DNA from: Fallopia convolvulus
Lineage: Eukaryota; Streptophyta; Magnoliopsida; Caryophyllales; Polygonaceae
Reading direction: 5' to 3'
NCBI GenBank assembly: GCA_964016875.1
Contig: OZ024733.1
Span: 24,595,324 to 24,659,323, forward strand
Length of the DNA stretch: 64,000 nt
Shown here: piece by piece, positions 31,481 to 43,905 of the stretch
Position numbering within the stretch: position 1 is the stretch's first letter
Layout: each line of letters begins with the position of its first letter
Notes under the pieces: model-generated
Told to the model about the DNA's origin: nothing
Database searches by the model: none
The model's input: only the letters and a program-made list of their open reading frames with translations
Translations under genes and position numbers: made by a program

Positions 31481-34400
31481 TTAGCCACTACTTTTCAAAC
31501 ACTGCTTTGGTAAACCAAATTTCTTTTTCACTTGCCGGTGTTGCCTCCTCCACGGGTCATTGTGCAGCTTGTAGTGCAGCACCTACTCGAACAATAATCA
31601 TCCATATCAAGTTATTAACTTACAAAGTCTTTCCAATTTCCATTCCCCTTCTTTTATAAGTCAAAATCATCCACATTAATCTGCAGAGTATTTCCAATTT
31701 CTATTACCTGTATGAGTGTGGCAAAAACGTCGTCTTCACTTAATTGGGACAGCTCTACGGCCCAATCATCTTCATGGCTCAAGGTAGACTTCTGTCTTTC
31801 AGCCTCTAGCAAGATAGAGTCTCTATACAGGAAGCGCTGCCATAACTTCTGCACATTTGCCAACTTGAACTGTATTTCTGTCTCATTGAAGGCCTGAGGA
31901 ATCACACAGATTGAAATTGAGCTAATAGAGCACTTTTTAGGTAAACAAGCTTTCTGAAGGGATTTAAGGAGATTTTTACCCTGAGAATCTTCAACATGCT
32001 GGGTATTTCATCTTCACGGATCCGAACAGCAAAACTCTCATAGTTGAGCACATTCTCATAAGGGAGATAAATGCCATCCTAAGCGATAACCAACTCAAGA
32101 ATCAGTTATTATTTTAACACATCAATATTTCGATTTGGAAGTCTAATTTATTGTGTGGATCGTCAAATCATCAAATAGATACCCTTGATTCATCATTTTC
32201 AGCAGCTAAAAATGATACCTGAATAATAACAGGAATGCAACCCTGGAGGATGCTATCTTCCATTCTACCACTCCATCCGTCCCCAGGAAAAACCCCACAG
32301 AAAACAGAAGTCGCCAGATCTTCTTGATAATTGCCAGAGCGCAAAGGTGTCACAATCACATCATTCTGGTGCTGTTTACCAAGCTTGCCTTCTTTGTCAG
32401 GACTCGATCCAAACTCTTCTGCTACTTTCTGCCTAATACCCATGCTATACCTGAATCCAAGACCAAGACATGAGAATCCAGTTCTTTAATTAGAAGGTCT
32501 AAAATACCCATGTAAAGATCTACTTATTCCAGCTAAAAATAAAAAATTGAGCTTAAGTCGAAAACAAAACACTTACATAGCTTCTGGTCTGCCCTTGTAA
32601 TAGGCTGGCCCTAGATTCCCATTGAAATAGAATAACTTTGTTCTCTGCTCACGAGATCTGAAATATAAAGTAATAATAATTAATTATTTCACCTGAATGC
32701 TACAGAAGTAGAGATAAAATGACAGAAAGACCAGTAGCTAGATAGAGGACATGCCTAGCCCAAAGTTTAGAGTTCAAAGCAGGGCCATCTGGCCTCTTCC
32801 AAGCAGGAAGAACAAGGTCTTTGCTGGGGTCAAAGCAAGGATGTTTGCCTCTCCTGACATCTGAAATCATATCCCAGTTGTCAGCCCAATAGGCTGTCGT
32901 TGAATGGTTATGCTTTGAGTTTGTGTTGCCCCAGTGAACTAACATCATACTGTTCCAAATTTCCGTGGGTGCATAGCAAGCACCTTCATCCCATGAAAAG
33001 AACTGCCTTCAGGTGAAAAATATGAGATGAGGGCATTTGAAACACGTACAAGTGCAATGCAACAGGTGTCACTTCATTGAAATTCACCTCTATCATTAAT
33101 TTTTGGGATTTTCCTTTTGGTACCCTGAGGTTTCGACTTTTCCTTTTGGTGCCCAAAAACAATTCTTATTCCTTTTGGTACCCTCGTAGTTTTGACAACT
33201 TCCTTCCCGTAAACTGAACTTAGTGAAAATGCTAATTCCATCCATTTTCTGTCATTTTCCGTCAAAAAAAAAAACAAAAAAAAACCCACAGACTTAATTT
33301 TACCCACAAACTTAAATTTTTTTTTTGTACGTGAACCCAACAGCCCCTCTCAATATCATAGTCAGAATAGTCCCATTGAGATATATTCACTTGCTTTGAT
33401 TGCGCTCAATTTGAATCTTAATTTATGTAAGGAGTTGATAACATCGTAATTATTGAAATTGAGGTTGTTTTTTTGTATTTAGTCAATTTTGATAATAGTT
33501 GTTTTTTGTATTTACAGAGAGCTTGACAATTTTTACAAGATAGCTTGAAGGCTGAATCATAAATAGTGTTAATTTGCTCTATTTGATGATCGGTAGATGC
33601 TAGGAATTAGAATTTTACGATTCTAGGCATTTATCAAAGCAAGTGAATATATCTCAATGGGACTATTCTGACTATGATATTGAGAGGGGCTGTTGGCTTG
33701 TTGGATTCACGTGTAAAAAAATAAGTTTGTGGGTAAAATTAAGTGTGTGGGTTTTTTTTAATTTTTTATAGGAAAATGACAAAAAAAAAATGGATGGAAT
33801 TAGCATTTTTACTAAGTTTAGTTTACGGGAAGGAAGTTGTCAAAACTACAAGGGTACCAAAAGGAATAAGAATTTTTTTGGGCACCAAAAGGAAAAGTTG
33901 AAACCTCGGGGGTACCAAAAGGAAAATCCCTTAATTTTTTTTAAAAAGTCGGAGATTTTGTTCAAAGCATACCCATATATGATCCTTTCCAGATGAGCGG
34001 TTCCAATAAGGATATTGCTCTGCAATGTGTTCATATGCTTTCTTGTAGAGTTCTAAAGTAAAAGAGCTCCTCAATCCCTGATAATCCTGAATATCCGAGA
34101 AAGTAATATTGTGGTTAGGTGACTGAGTTCCTGATCAGGAGATTATCAAATAACTGATAGAAATAACTTTGCATACTTAAGGTATGGAGGTCATTAAGCA
34201 ACTTTGTAAATTCAAAAGAGTTCTTTCTTCATTAAGGGTCTCCCATTTCAAATACTGAATATAGCAGTTGGAACACACACTTGATGTTCTTGACACAAAA
34301 AATAAAGAACAAAATTTTATAACAAACAAAACAAGGAGTAGATGTTTCATAACACTCATGTCACTCAGAGAGTGTTTATGTTCAGGAACAGGAGGTTGAT

Positions 34401-37166
34401 TCTAATCAGTGCAATTCGAAGGACCTAAACAAGATGAATGAAACTTTAATTGTAGGATAATCATGAAGGATCTAAACAGTTCACAACAAATGCAATCAAC
34501 AAACAGTATTAAAGAGGACAACCAAGAGCATCTCAAGAAAAATATTATTGCTATTATTATGTCAGAAGAATACCATCAATGTAAAATGGGGCGCATCATC
34601 TGCACGAGTAATGATGCATGAATCAAGCACAGGAACAAAGAAGAAGTCTGCTTCTTCACCATTTGTTGTTCGATGAGGACTGGATAATATGCTTTCATAG
34701 ATGGCCATCTGCATAGAAATGTAGTATAATTTCAATTCCTCTCCAACTGTTACTCTCATCACTTAACTTTAATGAGTTTCAATGTTCATGGTACCTGAGC
34801 TCCATAAAGCTGCTCCGTCCATACAGTTGCGTTCCGATGATCGTAGATTCTATTTACACACTCAAACTTAAAATGTCTTCCCTGAAGCAAGGAGGTGTAA
34901 GATTATTAAGCATTTTCCAAATAATAAATAGTATCATAAAAACGTCAATGGTCACTCTTTCTCACCTCAAGAAGTTTGCTGTTAAATTCTGGAGGCAAAT
35001 CATAAACATAGACAAGGGGTCGTTTCTTGCTAACTGTAGCACTGACACTAGTAACATTGTGAGGATTATTCACACTGTCAGGAACATTAACCTGAGCTGG
35101 ACGAAGCCATCTTGGCCATTCTTTTATGGATGGGAAAACTGAAGGGATGCTGCAATCTACTCCATACCAGCCATGATGGCACTGATAACAAAGCTACTTT
35201 TATCAGTAAAGAGTCACGGCAGAGAATTTTCTAAGAGCCATCCTAGATTTTATCCCATGTTGGATTTCTCAAAATGATAGTTTCCCCTTAGGAATTATCA
35301 TTTTAACTAATTAAAGTACAAACCTCTATTTGTCACTTATAAACACATGTAATCTTATTGTGCTAACCAAAATTTTGTCCTTCAAGTCTTTCATGACTGA
35401 TGACTTTGCAATTAAAATTGTGCTACAAACCTCAATAATAACTTATAAACACATTTTAGCTCCTGCAGTTCAAATAATTACCTAATTAAAGTACAAACCT
35501 CTATTGTCACTTATAAACACATGTAATCTTATTGTGCTAACCAAAATTTTGTCCTTCAAGTCTTTCATGACTTTGCAATTAAATTTGTACTACAAACCTC
35601 AATAATAACTAATAAACACATTTTAGCTCCTGCAGTTCAAATAATCTTTCTTTCAGTTTTGAAATATATATGAATTGTATAGGCAATACATGCATAAAAA
35701 AATCTCTATAAATCCATAACCTGACAAGATCCACCACGGCAATGTCCATGACCTGAGCACTGATTGATACAACTACATTGCACCGGAATTTCACAGAATT
35801 GCCCTACAAGACAATCATACTTGCAGTCACATTCCTCCTTGAACTTCACCTTACCAGCATAGGCTTCTTTTGGGTCCACATTGCACCAACCTGGGAGGCT
35901 AGCATTTGTGGTAAATATATTTGGATCTGGCTTTCCCCAGTCAGTCACCTTGAAAGCACCAGGTTCAGTAGGCATACTGAAGGATATGTGAAAAAGGTAT
36001 TAATCAGAACATGCCAATGCAATCCGCAAGGATAATTATATCAATGGTACAAGTGCTAAAACTTTCCTACTTTATTGTAAACCCACATGACTCAGCTGCA
36101 GGACGATTTGGATACTTGGTGCCTTCTCCACAGAAGCACATTGCCCTCGTTGTATCACAGTGGGATGAGCAAATTGACACAACCCACCGCCCATTTGGTA
36201 GGTCAGGAGTCCCTGGATAGTTGCATTGCAATTCTAACTGTTTGGCACATCCTTCACCTGTGCCATAAGAAGCCAATATAGTTAAAAATACCGCTGAACT
36301 TATTCAAGTTTGATCCTCTCCCTTTTGTTTTTTACAAAATAGGCCTTGTATATTAAATTACTTCATTGCCTTCAAAACCAATTTTCATGACACTAGGAAT
36401 TCCACCATAGTGCACTTGTTTTAAGCGTAACTTTTTTTAAATTATAAAAAATGCACCTACTCCTGAACAGCATCAATAAATGTTTATTAGTAATGCATCT
36501 TTCCCATTCAGAAACTTCTGCTGGTTATTAAGATGATACCAGCAACAAAAGAAGTAACAGTACTGACCATCAAAGCCATGAAAACATCGACATTGTCCTA
36601 ATTCAGAATTGCAAACCCCTTGACCACTGCAGTCATTCTGGCAGAGCTTCCCATTGATTTTCTGTAAGAAGAAACATAAGCTGAGCATCAAGCAATCACA
36701 ACGTTGGAAAACAAACACCATCAAGCAAATTTGGCAAGCTGAATCATAAATTTACTTGATCAAGGTCCAAACCAAATCTAAAAGTAACAGTAATTGCAAA
36801 AGGTGGTATCAGATTCAAAACACATCTTTCATATACCTCAACGATCTTCACCTCCTTGGCGACTGAACTGCAACCAGAAAACCACCGGCCAATCTCAGCC
36901 TTCCAAGGAGCACCACGGTAAACAACTGCATTGTGCAAATCAGCTGGGAACCGGCCATCAAAATCGAGAGGAAGCTCATCCCCGCCACCAAGGGAGGTCC
37001 CATTCGTCCCCAAGCATGGTGGCTGGGTCTGCCTTACACCAAAGTAAGCCCATGAAGGTCCCAGATTAAGAAAGAAGAGATGAACAACTGAAACTAGCGC
37101 TACAATGGTGGCTATGGTCCCAATCAGAGAGTATGAACAACTCCCCTTTTGTGCGAATAACATCAT
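31481..37166 (-). CDS. GT47 exostosin-family glycosyltransferase, ExAD-like (14 exons)
   Basis: Exons (minus): 37,166-36,837; 36,661-36,568; 36,257-36,071; 35,976-35,721; 35,181-34,966; 34,881-34,795; 34,708-34,574; 34,077-33,973; 33,002-32,755; 32,657-32,577; 32,450-32,219; 32,078-31,980; 31,893-31,708; 31,582-31,481. They sum to 2358 bases (785 residues plus stop) with no break. ATG 37,166 was chosen because an in-frame stop lies just upstream. Residues ~13-34 form a signal anchor, as in type II Golgi proteins. EGF-like cysteine clusters lie at ~115-141 and ~275-305. The exostosin domain runs from ~340 (PLVYVYDLPPEFN) to ~740, with WFFSWDEGACYAP and GDGWSGRMEDSILQGCIPV. Order and motifs resemble Arabidopsis ExAD (At3g57630), which arabinosylates extensin hydroxyprolines; orthology is inferred from memory of that family. 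Intron 9 starts GC instead of GT. Confidence 0.93.
33096..33940. mobile_element. MULE-type MITE in intron 8 of the GT47 gene
   Basis: 827 bp (33,105-33,931) flanked by the 9-bp repeat TTAATTTTT (33,096-33,104; 33,932-33,940). Terminal inverted repeats of nearly 290 bases begin GGGATTTTCCTTTTGGTACC, leaving only a ~280-base unique core. No ORF of its own. It does not disturb the splice sites of exons 8 and 9. Confidence 0.92.
35310..35645. repeat. Two-copy tandem duplication in intron 4 of the GT47 gene
   Basis: About 170 bases starting TTAAAGTACAAACCTCTATT and ending CTCCTGCAGTTCAAATAAT occur twice in direct orientation (about 35,312-35,481 and 35,485-35,645). Differences are few: the first copy has an extra CTGATGA-like insertion. 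A recent local duplication, noncoding. Confidence 0.9.
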
Positions 37167-37250
37167 CCCAAAACCCAACTCTCATAACACTGAGAACGAC
37201 GCAATGAATCTGCACATGCCAATACCAAATCCTCTATCACCAGCGAAGCC

Positions 37251-37487
37251 CTACAGAAAAGGCTGCATATTCATAAGAAAAAAAGCAGGGAGAAATGTGG
37301 AATCACAGAGCGAGGTCAAGAAACGAAGTGTAAAAATCACCCACCCAATCAAGAGAAATTCAATAGGAAATAGAAACGTCTGAAAGGCATACAAAGTAAT
37401 AATCAATCAGCTTTGAAGTATAAGACAGGCAACAGGATGAATTCAACGGGTGATGCTAAAGCGAGGTATTGTTAGTGTGGCGCTTAC
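37251..37487 (-). other. Probable 5' UTR intron of the GT47 gene
   Basis: A strong donor (CCAAG/GTAAGCG) ends the upstream leader at 37,488 and an acceptor (TTTTCTGTAG/GG) lies at 37,251, about 85 bases before the ATG. The layout suggests a noncoding first exon near 37,488-37,560 and transcription starting near or beyond 37,560. No transcript evidence is available here. Confidence 0.55.
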
Positions 37488-37560
37488 CTTGGAGGGATCT
37501 GGGATTCTGCATACGTGAAGACGAGGGGGAGAGCGAGGTCAACTTGAATTTGATATTGGA

Positions 37561-38766
37561 AAAACCATGTCCACAATTGAGACAAATAAAAAAAGAGAAA
37601 AACATTTTGGAAGGAAGATTGTGAATCCTTCTGCTTTGAATGTTGATTATTCATTGTCAAACAAGAGAGGGGAGCGAAAACTCCCGCATGTGAGCGGAGT
37701 TGGCAGCTTAAGCCACAGTAAAACTAGAAAGCCGCCAATGGAGTAACAAATGAACCTTACCTTTCTCCTCTGTTTTCCCTTTTTCTTCCTCCTTTATCGG
37801 CCTTTTTTTCCACTGACCTTAAATTAAATAGTAACTAGTGTAAGGTCTCTGTACGGATTTTATTAAATATATAAATAAATAGTTAAATAATAAAAAAATT
37901 TGTATTACGGATTTTTTTCTTAAAAAATTGGTTTTGGAGAGTTACACATAATTGAAAAGAATATTACACATTTATTTTACTCTAATATTTATTTTTATCT
38001 CAAATATTTTACCTAGCTCTTATCTAATAATTTATAAAAACAATTATTATTATAAAATTTTAAGAAAAATTTTAATTTTTTTTAAATAACATAATTTAAA
38101 TTTAATCATAAGTATCTTATGAGAAAATAAAAAATATAATTAATTTTGTCCAAATTTAGTTAATAATTTAATTGTCAATCTTATAAGATATAATATATAT
38201 TTCTATATTTTTTATCAAAATTTTATTTTAATAAAATATTTTCCATAAATAGATTAAAGGCAAAGATAATGTAAATATTTATTTAATTCTAAGAATAATT
38301 TAGATTCATATAATTTTTTTATAAAAAATAGATTTGTTAAAAAAATATTTTACAAAATTTGATTTAAGCAAAGTTTTTATCAATTTTGTTAATCATAATT
38401 CATTTTTAAATATTATGAAATAATTTTTTTATACTTTTTATAATCTTGTCAAAAATTATAGATTTGTAGGATTAGATATTTTCTTTACTTAATGGTTATT
38501 TTGCCAAAAATTGCCAAATCTAAATCTTACAGAATATTTCACATGGACATAAATAATAATTTTATTATATGTATGGTCTATAATTATTTTTCAACCAATA
38601 AAAAGATACCCATTTAAATTTCAACCAATCGAAGTGTTTTTAATAAAAGGGGTGGTGTGGTCCAATATAAAAGCGACATGTGTTGTTTAATAATTTTTTT
38701 AACCTCCGCTTTAGGTTATAGTTATGATTAGTTGAATTCACTCACGCGATAATTTTACGAAAGATT
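37561..38766. other. Upstream region of the GT47 gene and AT-rich intergenic DNA
   Basis: About 250 bases next to the gene are of mixed composition and may hold its promoter. From about 37,800 the sequence is strongly AT-rich with no reading frame worth reporting. I see no RNA gene or clear transposon end until the foldback element at 38,776. Confidence 0.5.
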
Positions 38767-40342
38767 ATATAATATGAAAAAGAGTCTCGTGCGAATGGGC
38801 GCCTGTGTGAGAAATAAGAATAAATCTCACTCGTTCAATCCAAAAAATCAACATCCCTGATTAAACATTCATTAAAAAAATAAAATACGTCACGGGCGAA
38901 TTTTTCCCATATTATTCGCGTATTTTTCAATAAAATACGACACGGACAAATTTTTCTCGTATTATTCACAAATTTTTCGAAAAATACGTTTTTATGAGAC
39001 GCGCCCAGTTTGTTCATCAGAAATAGCGATTTGTTCATCAATATTCACCAATTGTTCATCAATACTAACTAATTGTGCATTGAGTTTTTGATAACATTGT
39101 TCATCGATTTCGAACTTTTTTTATTTTATTTTTAACCTTGTTTATGTGTAGGAATACAATGTTATGTAGTTTTTTATGCACATATAATTAGTTTTGATAT
39201 ACCCATATTTGTTCATTGATATAGTCGTATTTGTTCATTGATATACCCATGGTATACTATTATTTTTTCATTAGTATACTTCTTTTTTGTTCATTGGTAT
39301 ACCATTATTTGTTCATTGATATACCCTATTTGTTCATTGGTATAACCTTATTTGTTCATTATTATACCCTTATTTGTGAATTGAAATAAACTTATGTTTT
39401 ATGTGTCAATGCTATCGACTTGTACATTTAGGACTATTAATACCATCAACTTGTACATTTAGGACTATCTATTTGTGCATTTTTTGCATTTATTTTGTGC
39501 TTTAAGGCTATCTTAAATTCAATGTATAATACGAATGAAGTGCTTTAAGGCTAACTTGTCAATACGAATGAAGTGTTCAATATAGTACCAAAATAAGATA
39601 AGTTTGATGTAGAAACTTGAATGCAAAAGATAATAGATAAAGAATTTGACTTTGCAATAATATGGTGTATGCTAAGAGAACGAGATAGCAACAAATCGAA
39701 GAGGAGTGCTTGTGCCTTATTTAGCTATGAACAAATTGATGTTATTAATGAACAAATATGCATATAGTAATGAACAAATTGAGGTTACTAGTGAACAAAT
39801 ATGCATCTAGTAATGAACAATTATATGAAAAAGGCAATGAATAAATATGCATAAACCAGTGAACAAAATGATATTACTAATGAACAAATATTCACAAACC
39901 GATGAACAAATATGCACAAACCGATGAACAAATATTTTCGTTTTTTTATGAACAAAATCACAATGTTGATGAACATATTGCATGTAATTTTGATACACAT
40001 TTGTTCATTTTTTATGTAAAAACAATAGATTTTTGATGCACAAGCAATAGTTTATTTATGCACAAAATCACAGTTTTGATGAACAAAATCACAGTTTTGA
40101 TGAACAAATCCACATTATTGATGAACAAATCCACAATACTGATGAACAATCTGGGCGCGTGTCCTATTTCCTTCTTTTTTTCAAAAATACGCAAATAATC
40201 CGCCAATAATTCACCCGTGCCGTTTTTTCCCCTTTTAAGTGAAATGATCAGCGTCTTTGATTTTTCTTGATCCAACGACTCCGGTTCTTTCTTATTTCGC
40301 ACCTGGGCGCCCATTCGCACCTGAACCGGACTCATATAATAT
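38767..40342. mobile_element. 1.56-kb foldback MULE-type element
   Basis: A 9-bp repeat ATATAATAT (38,767-38,775; 40,334-40,342) brackets 38,776-40,333. The ends share GTGCGAATGGGCGCC inside 28-base termini; the inverted arms go on for ~200 bases with gaps. The core is built of degenerate TTGTTCATTGATATACCC units in the left half and ATTGATGAACAAATCCAC units in the right half, so the whole element can fold on itself. No transposase remnant seen. Confidence 0.9.
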
Positions 40343-41100
40343 TATAATATTAATATAAAATTTAAACCTCTTGTATATAATATCATAATAAAATTATATA
40401 ATTTATAAAAAAATCTTTAAGATTGTGCCACATACATATAGATAAAAAAATTATATACTTGAACCTCGAGTCTAGTTAAAAGATAAAAAAAATATTATGC
40501 ATAAAATTAATATAAAAAATATTAGATCAAGTTATTATCAATATATAGATTAAAAAATTATATACTTGGATCCCAAATCTTGTTACAAGATAAAAAGATA
40601 TGCATAAAAATATCAACATATAAATCAAGTTATTATCTTATAAAATTGGATATATAGAAAGAATGACACAAATAATTATAATATTTATTATTAAAAATGC
40701 AACATTATTTTATTAAACAACGCCACGTGGCGCAATTTTTTCAACAAACATGGTTTTTGCTTTATAATGTATGAGTACTAGGTAGATTTTCTTTAAATTA
40801 GTATACTTCAAACACTTATTTTTATGTAGTCTTTTTTTTGGTCGAAATGTAGTCTCTCTTTTTGTCACACCATCGAATGCTTTAAAATTAGACTTGTCAA
40901 ATGGGTCAGGCGGGTCGGTTCGGGTTTGGGTCAATCGGATTCAGGTCAAAACGGGTCTCGGGTCGTCATTAAATTCACGGGTTCATATGAACAGAGTTGT
41001 TATGGATTTGGTACGGGTTCGGGTTGATCCAACGAGTCACGATTGCCAATTTTGTTAACCTTTATTTTTGTTTATTAAAATAATTAATATTATATTATAT
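40343..41100. other. AT-rich intergenic stretch
   Basis: No gene or terminal repeats recognised. Two similar phrases (AAAAAATTATATACTTG followed by GA(A/T)CC(T/C)) occur near 40,446 and 40,553. Near 40,885-41,035 is a run of CGGGT(C/T)-rich repeats (GGGTCAGGCGGGTCGGTTCG) of the kind often found in noncoding plant DNA. Confidence 0.4.
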
Positions 41101-41119
41101 CTAATATTATTTAATAATA

Positions 41120-41514
41120 ATATTGTCCGAGGGCTCTCCTGGAGGAGCTGGAGCTGGAGGATCCCATTCCGTAACCAAAAGAAGAATACTAATATTGATT
41201 CCGATTCCTATGTGTCTGGGGGGAGTCTTAGGTATCCGATTCCCAAGGATTGTGATATAAAGTCGGAAGAGGCCCTTTGGAAATTGTATGAGCGGTGGAG
41301 ACGTGAGCTCAAGGTACCTGCCCCCATCCGCACCGCCGAGCTGGACCGCTGATTCAATGCTTTTTAAGAAAAATGCAAAGTACTATAATTTCCACAACAA
41401 ATCGGCGAAGGAGAAGGGTGTATCCAAGGCTGGTCTCGATGGCTTTGCAGCTTGTACCCCAGAGGAGATGCCCCCTCCACTAAGGCCTCGTGGTGACGGG
41501 TGGGACAAGTTCTA
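41120..41514 (+). pseudogene. I29 (papain-propeptide inhibitor) domain fragment
   Basis: Two overlapping frames give EEALWKLYERWRRELKVPAP, then RFNAFKKNAKYYNFHNKSAK, separated by a one-base shift near 41,350. The ELYERW...RFNxFKxNxKxI pattern is the inhibitor I29 propeptide of papain-like cysteine proteases. The second frame ends at a stop near 41,513 (GWDKF) and no mature protease domain follows. It may be a stand-alone I29 inhibitor gene that has decayed or a truncated protease pseudogene. The upstream start is not clear; a hydrophobic stretch precedes it in the same frame at 41,068. Confidence 0.65.
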
Positions 41515-41696
41515 ACAAGTATTCTTGATAATTCCTGGTTTCTAGTTCGATTAATTAAGCACTAGTACTCCAACAACCTCTTGCTATTGCATTGCCTCAA
41601 GTATTCTCGATCAATCTATATTAATTAATTAGCTCATAGTTTATGTATATCCTCCTCTATGTGTTTTGTTTGAATCAAAGTTTGATCTGAATGGAT

Positions 41697-42592
41697 TTCA
41701 TATAAGGGTTTTGCTATTCGTCGCCTCGGGGGCGACAAATAAGATCCCTAAAATCGAAGTATATCTTCCTTGAAAGTTAGAATCTATCTTTTTCCTATTA
41801 TTAAGAATAAATCTTTCCTTAATAACTAATCACCATATGTCAAATTTATTTAGTTATTTTTATGTAGATTTTTCTTTTTAGATTTGACGCAATAAATATT
41901 CCCCCACATATAATTGTTCATCTTCACTCCTCTTTATTAATTTTTTTATGAGTTTCCTTCACTATATGCATAGACTAACTTTAGTTGTTCATCTTCCCTC
42001 CTCTTCATTCAAATTTATCGAGTTTATTCTTTATTATATGTATAGACCATTAAGTTCCTTCTCGTTCCTCTCATTGCACACTTCCCATCAAAATTGAACA
42101 TAGGTACGACACTAAATCCAATTGTTTTTTAGGATCACTTAGGAATAAATCAAATATTTTCTCTAAAATTTAAAAAATGATATTTGTTAGAAAAAATTTA
42201 TGACATGTAATAGTTAGTATGTGATCATGGTGTATCCTTTCATTTTTACTATGAATAAATTAATAGTGATTTGATTAAATTTTATTAATCAATCTATAAT
42301 TAATTATTCATACATGTACATAATGGTTAATTATTATAGTTTTTTTTATTTTTTCTAATAAAAAATTTCAATATATATTGAAAAAGACGTAACATCTAAA
42401 AGGAAAAGTGTATAAAATTAATAATTAATCAAAATCTAGATATGGTAATTAGTTGTTACTTGTTAATTAGGAAAATATTTATTCTAAATAATAGAAAAAA
42501 AAATAGATTCTAATCTTTCAGAAAATATATTTCTATTTTAGGGATCTTATTTGTCGCCCTCGGGGCGACAAATAGCAAAACCCTTCATATAA
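41697..42592. mobile_element. 878-bp MULE-type MITE
   Basis: A 9-bp repeat TTCATATAA (41,697-41,705; 42,584-42,592) flanks 41,706-42,583. Ends begin GGGTTTTGCTATTYGTCGCC and stay similar for ~90 bases. Each end holds a small palindrome (GTCGCC...GGCGAC). The core is AT-rich without coding sequence. Confidence 0.92.
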
Positions 42593-42769
42593 TACAGTGA
42601 GATTCAATACCCCTCGATAAACATGATTTTAAGATATTCTTACATAAAATATATAGACAATTATATTAATGGTCATTGCCTCAAGTATTCTCGATCAATT
42701 TATATTAATTTTTATTATATATCATAAAATCTAATGTATTCATTTTTGAAATCTATATCTATATCTATA

Positions 42770-43390
42770 TCTATACTAATATAAAAGAGGAGTAATATTG
42801 AATCACTATTGTTCACTATATAGAATAGTGAATGTTGACATCTTGTTCGCTTGTTTTGTCACGTGTCATGCTCCTACTTTCTTTTCCCACCTTCTCTCCA
42901 TCCGCTCTTGACCTCGTACAAAATCGGGAGACACAAACTGAACTAGAGAATCGGGAAATCAGAATTAGAGAGAGATTGTGGAAGGCAGGGCGACCACGGG
43001 AGAAAGAAATCTTCACCATCCTCTACAAATTCGTCATCTCGGGAGAATTACATCTTCACCGTCGGCATCTCTTCTTCGCAGGTCTACAAAGCCGTCCTCA
43101 TATTTGATTGGTTTGAACCAGAGTGGCATTTGGTTGTCTTTATTCGGTTAGGGTTTTGATTTGCTTCCGTTTGTTGTGCTCCTGCAACTCCTCTTTTGTT
43201 CCGTTCTTTCATGCTTTGCTGTGTGAGCTTTTTAGGGTTTGGTTTTGAATGTGTATTCCTTTTATTTATGTTGTTTTTTGGGTATTATACGATGTCGAGT
43301 TCATATATGAATTTTTGGGTTTTGATTTCTTTCCTATTTGTTGCTTCTCTTTTGTTCTAGTTTTTCACGACTTGCTATGTGAGCTTGTTA
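42770..43390 (+). mobile_element. Helitron 5' end and proximal sequence (copy 1)
   Basis: TCTATACTAATATAAAAG at 42,770 is a typical plant Helitron 5' terminus. The following ~600 bases (to about 43,388) recur at 56,068-56,675 with roughly 85-90% identity by eye. Similarity ends abruptly at about 43,390, where a minus-strand exon-like fragment begins. I did not find the matching 3' terminus in plus orientation, so the extent is open. Confidence 0.6.
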
Positions 43391-43675
43391 CCTCTTCCAA
43401 ATAGGACTATTTTGCTCTTCTTCTTTGGACCACATGAACGGCCAACAGCAGCATCCACGACATCATGGTTTAGTTTTCTCTTAGCACCTGAGAGCCTTTG
43501 TCGTTTCTCAGTCTCACTGCAAGCTTCCTTATCATCATCAACATTATAACTTTTCATGTCAATACCTTCATGTTTTCTTAGAATTATGTGTGTACCTTCC
43601 ATTTTATGGTGCTAAAAAAGATAGCTTGAGTAATTGTAAGTGTATCATAAAAATCATACAATGTGTCAAACTTCA

Positions 43676-43875
43676 NNNNNNNNNNNNNNNNNNNNNNNNN
43701 NNNNNNNNNNNNNNNNNNNNNNNNNNNNNNNNNNNNNNNNNNNNNNNNNNNNNNNNNNNNNNNNNNNNNNNNNNNNNNNNNNNNNNNNNNNNNNNNNNNN
43801 NNNNNNNNNNNNNNNNNNNNNNNNNNNNNNNNNNNNNNNNNNNNNNNNNNNNNNNNNNNNNNNNNNNNNNNNNNN
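43676..43875. other. Assembly gap (200 N)
   Basis: Exactly 200 undetermined bases, probably a scaffold gap of nominal size. Reading frames drawn through it are meaningless. Confidence 1.
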
Positions 43876-43905
43876 AATTTTTGACAATCCTAGTTGAGCT
43901 AGTTC

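Noticed and set aside
38990..40160. CRISPR-like array of TTGTTCAT units
   Set aside because: Plant nuclear context, diverged units without regular spacers, inside a foldback transposon with 9-bp duplications.
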